DNA of 12,839 nucleotides, taken from Amoebophrya sp. AT5.2. Its lineage: Eukaryota > Sar > Dinophyceae > Syndiniales > Amoebophryaceae. The first letter of the stretch is position 1; each line of letters starts with the position of its first letter. The stretch covers positions 1-12,839 of the forward strand of contig RXOD01005700.1 in assembly GCA_005223375.1 (NCBI GenBank), written 5' to 3'. The translations under genes were made by a program, and so were the position numbers. Under the pieces are notes generated by a model, which was given only the letters and a program-made list of their open reading frames with translations, had not been told where the DNA came from and did not search any database. This document shows, in pieces, positions 6,960 to 12,839 of this stretch.

Positions 6960-8094
6960 AATGTCTAGAGGCCGAGAATCTGTACTTAAGTCTTTTGAGG
7001 ACAAGGACAACGGAAGATCAGACGAAAAATCAGCGATGAGTCGCTCTACCAGGGCGGCAGCGGTCGATTCTCGATTTGAAATTGGTCGAACAAGGAAATA
7101 GTATGTGAATTACGGTTACATTTATTGTATGGCAGCACTAAAAAGCAGGACAGGGATACTGTTTGGAGTTGGATGTGGTCGAAATTTTCAGCGCTGAGAA
7201 TACAGAGCAGCTGCAATGTTGAACAATACACAGGAACTTTCGAAAATATGCGTCTCTGATTTAAGAAAGCACGGTACAACCATACTAGTTCTGCGAAGAA
7301 GCACAGCATGTTTCTCGAACTCCCTCTGTCTGTTCGGGTACGTGTTTTTCCATTCACCGTCACGACTACTACCACTAGCCGTCTGCGGAAAAAACTCAAA
7401 CGAGGATCATGTTGAACCAGATGACATTACTATTCACTTGCCCGAAATAATCGAAGCACAAGCCTGCGGCCTCACGTTTTGTTCGGATGAAAGTAAAAAA
7501 AGGAAGTGCTTTCTCAAACGTGAGATTCGGTCAGCTGATGGGCAAATCGGTATACGGTTTCTGTCGTGTGCTGCTAGTCGAAGAAGAAGGAAAACCAATT
7601 CGGTGGAAAAGGAACCTATTAATTCATTCCTTGCCAGAAGCGTGTTTTCGCGCAATCAGTCTTGTTTTCGTCCAATGTGTGTGACTTTCTTTCGTGCCCT
7701 TCTCCGTTTTTTCAAACCGTGAATCAGGCATTCATCGTTTTTTCGGACCATGCAATGGATGGATGACAAACTACGTGGGGAGTCTGCACCCATAATCGTG
7801 GTGGCTTCATAGCTCCAATCAATCCGTCTGATCATGACAGTCACGTTTCGTCCCCCCCCTTGACGATTGGCTGACTTACTCAAATCTCCCGAGCCATCTC
7901 TTTACTTTGTCTCCTACGAACTAGAAGTTTCCACCAATTTGATTTTGATATCGATCCCCCATTTCTCAATTGCCTGCGTGTATCCCTATCCCTATCGATT
8001 GTTCTCGTAAAAAGGGCCGCAGACAACTACAGCTGTACTACTCACTGTAGCTCCTGGAGGAGACAGACGAGTATCCTATCTCAGATCGATCGAG
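6960..8094. other. Intergenic region upstream of the EF-hand gene
   Basis: AT-richer than the flanking genes. Apart from the doubtful frame at 7216-7722, no gene is supported. Near the 3' end are a repeated TATCCC tract (7980-7995), a short inverted repeat CTACAG/CTGTAG (8027-8032 and 8045-8050), and a TATCCTATCTCAG acceptor (AG 8083-8084). That acceptor would give the EF-hand mRNA a 10-base leader before its ATG. Confidence 0.5.
7216..7722 (+). CDS. Doubtful hypothetical frame
   Basis: A 168-codon ATG frame lies in the AT-richer spacer. It is rich in Ser, Arg, Cys and Phe and has no domain I can recognise. The middle part (EPDDITIHLPEIIEAQACG) is the most protein-like. Base composition is unlike the neighbouring exons. 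It is listed because of its length; chance is a serious alternative. Confidence 0.2.
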   Translation: MLNNTQELSKICVSDLRKHGTTILVLRRSTACFSNSLCLFGYVFFHSPSRLLPLAVCGKNSNEDHVEPDDITIHLPEIIEAQACGLTFCSDESKKRKCFLKREIRSADGQIGIRFLSCAASRRRRKTNSVEKEPINSFLARSVFSRNQSCFRPMCVTFFRALLRFFKP

Positions 8095-9754
8095 ATGAAT
8101 ATGCGGCGGGAGTCAGCGGGCGGGGGCGGGGGCCGGCGCATGTCGTCGATGATGGGCAACCAGCATGACGTCACTGAGGAGTGCAAGATTTTCAAGAACA
8201 CGAGCAATATCACCATCAAGCAGGCCCAAAAAGACCACGACTGCTACTGGAAGTCGCACAACAAAGAGTGCCCACACGAAATCATATACGACTTCGTGCA
8301 GAAGGTATTCTATTCACAGAATCTGAGATGCTGTATTTGTATTTCCTTCAGGAACGCAAGCCTATCAATATTATCCGGGATGATAGCGAACCGGATCGGA
8401 GGGAGGCGGAGGGAGTGCGTCAGTCGAACAACGGAAAATCTTAGGCTGTAAAGCCGTGGATTCACATTCATCATCCGGGATGATAGCTCAAGAAAGAAAA
8501 GAAAACAATCAATCAAAAAAAGGTGCACCTGACCGCGATCAAGATGGAGCTGCTCGGGTGCGACACGGTAAATGACGACGTTTCCTACAACCCGAAGTGC
8601 GTGTGCGTTTCCTACACCCAGGCCGCGGATCTCGACGCCAGCGGCGCCGGCAACTGGCTCCCAGTCAAAAGGGCCTTCTGCCCACAGGAAGCCGAGGAGC
8701 TGGAAGTATTTACTTAGATTCTGCCACTATTATAATACTAGACCTATCCCTATGGCAATGGCTATGCTTCATGTTCATGTTCATGTTTATCCTCCACCGG
8801 TTGGAATCCTCCACCGATCGATTTCATTCGCTCCGCCATTAATCCGCCATTCTTGCGTCAAGTTGCATCACCGAGTGCGACGAGTAGTTGTGATCGATCC
8901 CAGCATGCTGATCGATCCCAGGCACTTGTTGCAGTTTCCCCAATCAAAATCAGATTACGTGGATTTGCGAGGAGTCGGCCCGGTTTTGGAAGGTGGAGTT
9001 CCAGCTCGCGTGGCCCAACGCTGCGTGCGTGATCGTGAAGCAGTGCAAGCTGCTCGCCGAGGACCCCGGCGGCCGTCCGCGAAACACCGACCTGCGCGTC
9101 ATGTCGCGCGAACAGGGCTCGCAGCTCGCCAGAATGGCCCAGGAGTTCGACATGGAAAAAAACTTATCGCCAGAACTCATCGAGGTAGCATTGTATTATA
9201 GTAATTTGCCTTGTACAGTACGAGTACCAGTACGGGGGATCTATCATGGACTTCACTTTCTTCATCATACTGTCGGCTATCCGATATCAAGACGAATATC
9301 AATGACACGTTTAAGATAAAACAGTAATTCCTAATATTCCGAATTCCAATTCATTGGCCCGCCAAGGCCTAGTGTCGTCGAGACACAAGAATTAATCGCT
9401 CTAATCGCTCAGGTCCGCGCGCTGGCGAAGAAGCACGGGGTGTCGGTGGACGACGCCGAGATGCTCCGGAAGCGCTTCGACCAGTTTGACGCGGACAAGT
9501 CGGGTGTGATCGACAAGGAGGAGTTCAAGGGCGTGCTCGCGGCGTTCATGGGGAACCGAAACACCATCACCCCCGAGCGCTTCGATTCGTACTGGAGGGA
9601 CGTGGATAGCGACAACAGCGGCGAGGTCGATTTCGAGGAGTTCCTGTCCTGGTACCAGAACACGGTCAAACAGAACGGGCTCACGCCGGAAGGCTTCTAC
9701 GCCACCTTCGGCGTGCAGCGGCTAGGCAGAATCGCCGCCGCTAACGAAGGGTGA
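8095..9754 (+). CDS. Two-EF-hand calcium-binding protein, four exons
   Basis: Exons 8095-8304, 8523-8705, 8993-9184 and 9413-9754 (stop TGA) give 308 aa; every junction is phase 0. The C-terminal exon carries two canonical EF-hand loops, D221-E232 (DADKSGVIDKEE) and D260-E271 (DSDNSGEVDFEE), with all calcium-ligand positions filled. They are paired about 39 residues apart as in calmodulin-type lobes, and the following FLSWYQNTVKQ helix completes the second hand. Residues 1-195 contain nine cysteines and no recognised domain; there is no signal peptide or membrane segment, and the N terminus is basic and Gly-rich. Calcium sensing in the cytosol is the likely role; the partner is unknown. The first ATG follows a TATCCTATCTCAG acceptor by 10 bases. 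The exon model rests on GC-rich frame continuity and perfect splice signals. Confidence 0.85.
8305..8522 (+). other. EF-hand gene intron 1 with a 15-bp direct repeat exactly 100 bp apart
   Basis: Spliced CAGAAG / GTATTC ... AAAAAAG / GTGCAC, 218 nt, with AAGGT repeated at both junctions. ATCCGGGATGATAGC occurs at 8373-8387 and again at 8473-8487. A possible alternative exon at 8352-8444 follows the acceptor TTCCTTCAG, stays open for 30 codons in phase and ends in TAG. Confidence 0.8.
8706..8992 (+). other. EF-hand gene intron 2, built of short direct duplications
   Basis: Spliced CTGGAA / GTATTT ... TTGGAAG / GTGGAG, 287 nt; TGGAAG is repeated at both ends. Internal direct duplications are TTCATG-type units at 8768-8787, ATCCTCCACCG at 8789-8799 and 8806-8816, TCCGCCATT at 8832-8840 and 8843-8851, and TGATCGATCCCAG at 8891-8903 and 8909-8921. 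Confidence 0.8.
9185..9412 (+). other. EF-hand gene intron 3 with a tandem 9-mer at the acceptor
   Basis: Spliced ATCGAG / GTAGCA ... GCTCAG / GTCCGC, 228 nt, with AGGT repeated at both junctions. TAATCGCTC occurs twice in tandem (9393-9401 and 9402-9410) directly before the acceptor AG. Confidence 0.85.
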
Positions 9755-9933
9755 GGGTGAGGACTGATTGATTCTGATGGGGCACCAGCAGGAGCAACAG
9801 TATCAAACCGAAGATCGAGCGACTTCATCCGGGGCCGCAAACACGAACAATTCTCAACACGAATAGGAGCATAGTTTTTCATCTACTTTGGCATAGAATA
9901 GTCCGGCGGAAGTAGACCGTTGTCTTCATCCCA

Positions 9934-9975
9934 GTGTGGTACAACGGCGGAAACACGAGACCAGTTGTACCACAC
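9934..9975. repeat. Perfect 12-bp inverted repeat, 18-base loop
   Basis: GTGTGGTACAAC at 9934-9945 pairs exactly with GTTGTACCACAC at 9964-9975. It lies 180 bases past the stop codon of the EF-hand gene. It could form a hairpin in the 3' untranslated region, or be a protein-binding palindrome or the remnant of a small inverted-repeat element. Confidence 0.75.
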
Positions 9976-10076
9976 CGAGAGGAAGGGGTGAAACCAAGGC
10001 TGGCGAACGGTTGCGTTCGTAGTTTTCGCAACACCAAAGACCACGACCTATAAGTGCCGAATGAGTTCCGTTTGAA

Positions 10077-10547
10077 TTGCCCGGTCGGTTAACGATTTCT
10101 TTTCCGAAGAAGCAGTTGGTGGATGCTTGTTCCTCCATTATGATTATTTTCCTTTTCGGAAAAGGAAAACTTCCTCACCAAGATGCCCAAATTATTCCGA
10201 TAGTGGATTCGTATATTGTTCCAAAGTACAGCCGGAGAATCAGATACCCAGCAGATTCTTTTTGTACAACATCAGACTGGTGGTCCATTTTTAAAGCAGT
10301 GGTCAACTACATGCAAAGAACACGGATTCTGACGAGACTACTTCCACTGACTTCATAGATGATGTACGCGAATCTCGACGGCGTGTACAGCATCCATACT
10401 CATCCTGACCTGGTGCCACCTGGCCGCAACTTCTCGACACGGAATCGAAAGCGCGTGTTCGCTGAGCTCGTCTGTACCGATTGTTGTTCCATCACAGTGG
10501 AGGTTCTTGCCTTCTTTATGTTGGTCTGGGACGTGACCATCGCATAG
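10077..10547 (+). other. Protein-like stretch interrupted by one stop
   Basis: One frame is open over 157 codons except for a TAG at 10356-10358, in an otherwise non-coding spacer. The translation (KLPHQDAQIIPIVDSYIVPK and, after the stop, MMYANLDGVYSIHTHPDL) has no recognised domain. The first ATG is at 10140. It could be a decayed or spliced exon, or chance. Confidence 0.2.
10147..10169. repeat. Perfect 10-bp inverted repeat, 3-base loop
   Basis: TTTTCCTTTT and AAAAGGAAAA flank CGG. It is a compact A/T-rich palindrome about 500 bases upstream of the large secretory gene. A DNA-binding site or RNA hairpin are possibilities. Confidence 0.7.
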
Positions 10548-10635
10548 TTTTTTTTAGATTGAAGCGCAGGCGCACCCGCAGCTTAGCGGTCTTTGGAGCC
10601 TAACTTGAATTTCGAAATTTGGCTCTGCAAAGCAC

Positions 10636-10663
10636 CTATGGCTATCGATCTATGGCTATCGAC
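10636..10663 (+). repeat. Tandem duplication of the start-codon region
   Basis: CTATGGCTATCGAT (10636-10649) is followed directly by CTATGGCTATCGAC (10650-10663), 13 of 14 bases identical. Because 14 is not a multiple of three, the first ATG (10638) is out of frame and the second (10652) opens the long reading frame. Confidence 0.85.
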
Positions 10664-10691
10664 GAAGACTGTGCCTGGCGTCACATGGTGA
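10638..10691 (+). promoter_or_regulatory. Overlapping upstream ORF, 17 codons
   Basis: The ATG at 10638 reads MAIDLWLSTKTVPGVTW and stops at the TGA at 10689-10691. It overlaps both in-frame candidate starts of the main gene (10652 and 10685). If the transcript begins after the AG at 10631-10632, scanning ribosomes would meet this ATG first, which would reduce main-frame translation. Confidence 0.45.
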
Positions 10692-12658
10692 TTCCTTCCT
10701 TCCAACATGCGTGGCTTTTGAATCGTGCTAGACATCAGAAGCACTGCACCTCGGTTTCGGTTGTGCTACTTCTGCTTCTCTCGGCCACTCCCTGCTCTTC
10801 TTTCCACGCACTGCAAATCCGGGTGGATGACGAGCTTTTGTTCGCGGACGGCCAGTTCGAAAGCTCGGCGACTCGGAACCACGACTTCCACCAGGAGATT
10901 CAGGTTGATAACCCAGAAACAAGGCCCCAGCAGGAGAGGACAAACAACGACAAGCGGGCCTCGACGTTTTTCGCTCCGCGGAGTTTTCTGGCGTCGCAAC
11001 CGGGCTTGTTTGCGGAGGGGTCGGAGACTGGTAGGCGGCCAGACGTTCTCTTCGTGTCCTATCAAGGAGTGCAAGAGGATGAACAAGGACGACGTGGACG
11101 TGGGAACGTCGAGGGGAAACAAAGTAAAGGCCTCTCTGTCGCGTTCCCCTACGCCTACTACAAGGCGCTGTTGGAAGCCACCACCGCCTACATCTTCAAC
11201 GCGTACCACCGCGAAGGCGACGACGCTCCTGCAACGGGTGAGGGGAGAGCGCGGAAGGCTATGAAACCCCGACAACTTCCCGAAACGAGAAAGCTTCCGC
11301 GGGTGTACAGGGCAACTCACGAGGCCAGGGAAAGTTATCTCCGGCATGCTGTGGAGGTCTCCTCTGACAAGAAAAGTTTTCAAAAAACCTTATCGGAAGA
11401 AGGTTGGGGCCAGGCAAGGTTTGCTGAGGTCGCGGCGCGCCAGAGTCCCCACACGTGGAATGCCACATCCGCGAGTAAGAATGCGCTCTCAACATCGGCG
11501 GGACGAGCGCGGCCTGTGGCGTCGATAAACTCCGTACTGGAGAGTCGCGCGCGCCACCGGTACGTCTTCCCGAAGGCGGTAGTCGTGCTGCCGTCGCTCT
11601 GTACTGGTAGTAGTTCTCCACTACATGAAGGGGAAGAAGATGACTTGTCTACTTCACGTGAATCGCACGTGCTGCGCGTGCATTTGCGGCGGAAACTGCA
11701 GTACCTGTTACAGTTCTACGGAGAGATGTACAACATGCACATCTACCTGTCCCCCGAGCTCCGCGACGGAATCGCGACGGGGGGTGAGATTGAGAAGAAG
11801 AATTGCCCCACCGCTGCGTGGCAGGCGTCGCGCATGGTGACCATTTCTCTGGGGGAGCTTGTGGTCTCCGGGAGAACAACGGAGGGTGAAGGGGAGCCGC
11901 GGACAGCTTCTTTTGGCCTGCTGCTGGTGAAAGGTGCGGGTGAAGACCGGAGGACATCGTTGAATGCAGTGGCGCAGCGGATCGCGGACAGCTTCCTCAC
12001 TGCGAATCCTCTGCTGGGAGAGGAAACCACGGTGATACAGAAATTGTACAGGAACCGAGGTCGCCTGGCCTCTGGCGAAAACCCGGCGCGTGCTGGGGAA
12101 CAACAAGTACGAGACCAGCAACGAATACAAGACCCTCTAGCTCTCAGCACAGAGGAAAAAACCGCAGAGGAGGAACAACACGAGGACGACTTTTCCTGTT
12201 TGACGAAGTTTCCGTTTCCGCAGCTGCGGGCGCTGGCGGCGCACGGAGGGGACTGGTCGGGGTTCGAGACCTGGGCCGACGCGCAGGGACAGCAGCCCCT
12301 TTTAGCCGGGGAGCGCTTCCAGCAACTCACCTCGGTTTTTTTCCGCAACGAGACCTTCAAGGCGCTTTTCGATCACGAGCACCAGCTAGCCGTGGCCGAC
12401 CTGCGCGAGAACAGTATGGGGTCGTTCTCGTCGGATGACGGTCGGTTCCGGTTCTGGGAGGCGCTGTCCCGCGTGTTCGACTACTTCGAGACGGGAGTGA
12501 ACGCAAAGTGTCCGTTCGCGGGGCTGGTCCTGCGCGCGAAGGCGTACACAATGCCGGAATTCGAGTTCATGCTGCCGCTGTATTTTAGGAGGTGGGGAAA
12601 AGAAGATCAACAGCTATTTTTTTATACTGTTAGAATGGTTCTAGTAGTACAGTACTGA
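10652..12658 (+). CDS. Large secretory protein of unknown family, probably 3'-partial
   Basis: A 668-residue frame starts from the ATG at 10652; an alternative start at 10685 (MVIPSFQHAW) gives a shorter, more typical signal peptide. A hydrophobic core VSVVLLLLLSATPC (about residues 35-48) precedes a likely cleavage after FHA (about 53). The remainder is hydrophilic, with an Arg/Lys-rich middle, an acidic stretch (TAEEEQHEDD) near 515-525, and a compact C-terminal part rich in aromatic residues (FWEALSRVFDYFETG, CPFAGLVLRAKAY). I recognise no domain. GC-rich coding sequence ends sharply near 12580-12600, where donor-like GTATTT (12580) and GTGGGG (12592) occur; the last 20 or so residues to the TGA are AT-rich and look like intron read-through. 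The gene therefore probably continues beyond the window. Confidence 0.7.
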   Translation: MAIDEDCAWRHMVIPSFQHAWLLNRARHQKHCTSVSVVLLLLLSATPCSSFHALQIRVDDELLFADGQFESSATRNHDFHQEIQVDNPETRPQQERTNNDKRASTFFAPRSFLASQPGLFAEGSETGRRPDVLFVSYQGVQEDEQGRRGRGNVEGKQSKGLSVAFPYAYYKALLEATTAYIFNAYHREGDDAPATGEGRARKAMKPRQLPETRKLPRVYRATHEARESYLRHAVEVSSDKKSFQKTLSEEGWGQARFAEVAARQSPHTWNATSASKNALSTSAGRARPVASINSVLESRARHRYVFPKAVVVLPSLCTGSSSPLHEGEEDDLSTSRESHVLRVHLRRKLQYLLQFYGEMYNMHIYLSPELRDGIATGGEIEKKNCPTAAWQASRMVTISLGELVVSGRTTEGEGEPRTASFGLLLVKGAGEDRRTSLNAVAQRIADSFLTANPLLGEETTVIQKLYRNRGRLASGENPARAGEQQVRDQQRIQDPLALSTEEKTAEEEQHEDDFSCLTKFPFPQLRALAAHGGDWSGFETWADAQGQQPLLAGERFQQLTSVFFRNETFKALFDHEHQLAVADLRENSMGSFSSDDGRFRFWEALSRVFDYFETGVNAKCPFAGLVLRAKAYTMPEFEFMLPLYFRRWGKEDQQLFFYTVRMVLVVQY

Positions 12659-12839
12659 GACCAGAGACCGAGCTTCTGCAACTATTTAAACAGTAATTGG
12701 CATATGACGGCCAATAGAACTTCTTTGAAAAGACTTCAAAAATTTTCGACAGGCGGTAGTTTGTGGTTTGATTGTGTTTGCTTTGCGATGCCGATTCTTG
12801 CTGATGAATGACCTGATGACCTGATGTGATGTGTTTGAT
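12592..12839 (+). other. Probable intron start or 3' flank
   Basis: AT-rich sequence with no open frame of note. The end is a short TGATGACCTGATG-type repeat (12799-12830). It is best read as intron sequence of the preceding gene; it could also be the 3' untranslated region if the TGA at 12656 is real. Confidence 0.4.

Larger units (their letters stand above)
9755..10637. other. Intergenic region between the EF-hand gene and the large secretory gene
   Basis: No gene is well supported. The region holds two perfect inverted repeats (listed separately) and a protein-like stretch at 10077-10547 that is interrupted by one stop. Confidence 0.5.

Noticed and set aside
5898..7010. Long minus-strand frame of 370 codons opposite the acidic-protein gene
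   Set aside because: It is an antisense shadow of GC-rich low-complexity exon 2; its translation is an Arg/Leu/Phe-rich reversal with no domain, and all other genes run on +.
7046..7399. Minus-strand 117-codon frame in the spacer
   Set aside because: It has no recognisable features, atypical composition for this genome's exons, and opposite orientation to all supported genes.
10619..10651. Upstream extension of the large secretory protein frame to 10619
   Set aside because: It begins with TTG, not ATG; the first in-frame ATG is 10652.
12799..12839. Possible array of TGATGACCTGATG-type repeats at the window end
   Set aside because: Only a few imperfect short units are visible; it reads as simple sequence within a presumed intron and is cut by the window edge.

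Overview
The window looks like nuclear DNA of an alveolate protist, most likely from the dinoflagellate lineage. A compact syndinian/Amoebophrya-type genome would fit, but that is inference. Four observations support this. Every supported gene is on the + strand. GC-rich exons are broken by AT-richer GT...AG introns whose acceptors are usually followed by G. A near match to the dinoflagellate spliced leader lies at 54-75, upstream of the first gene. Start codons sit only 6-30 bases after pyrimidine-rich AG acceptors. About six genes in 12.8 kb is dense for a core dinoflagellate. No bacterial operon signals, rRNA, tRNA, CRISPR array or transposase gene were seen.

Layout. Positions 1-229 hold a possible exon tail of an upstream gene, a small canonical intron or trans-splice acceptor, the spliced-leader-like relic and a GA-rich simple repeat. 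Positions 230-1200 encode a predicted secreted protein with a carbohydrate-binding-like beta-sandwich domain; its frame is interrupted twice, by tiny introns or by frameshifts. Positions 1227-2716 and 2911-4663 are two diverged tandem units. Each carries one gene for a small secreted cysteine-rich protein (signal peptide, Pro/Ala linker, eight-cysteine body ending CC...CCG). The first copy has a +1 frameshift; the second is intact (3470-4270). Positions 5237-6959 encode a long acidic, low-complexity protein in two exons. Positions 8095-9754 encode a two-EF-hand calcium-binding protein in four exons, with three phase-0 introns all flanked by AG/GT. Positions 10652-12658 encode a large secretory protein with no recognised domain, probably continuing beyond the window. 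Its start codon region is tandemly duplicated.

Nothing indicates one pathway shared by all these genes. The common thread is a secretory bias: three of the five gene types have an N-terminal signal sequence, and two of them (the tandem family and the carbohydrate-binding-like protein) are small, cysteine-containing and adjacent. This would suit surface or effector proteins of a parasite or symbiont, but that is inference. The most informative features are the spliced-leader relic, the tandem family whose coding body has diverged more than its flanks, and the AG/GT-bounded introns.
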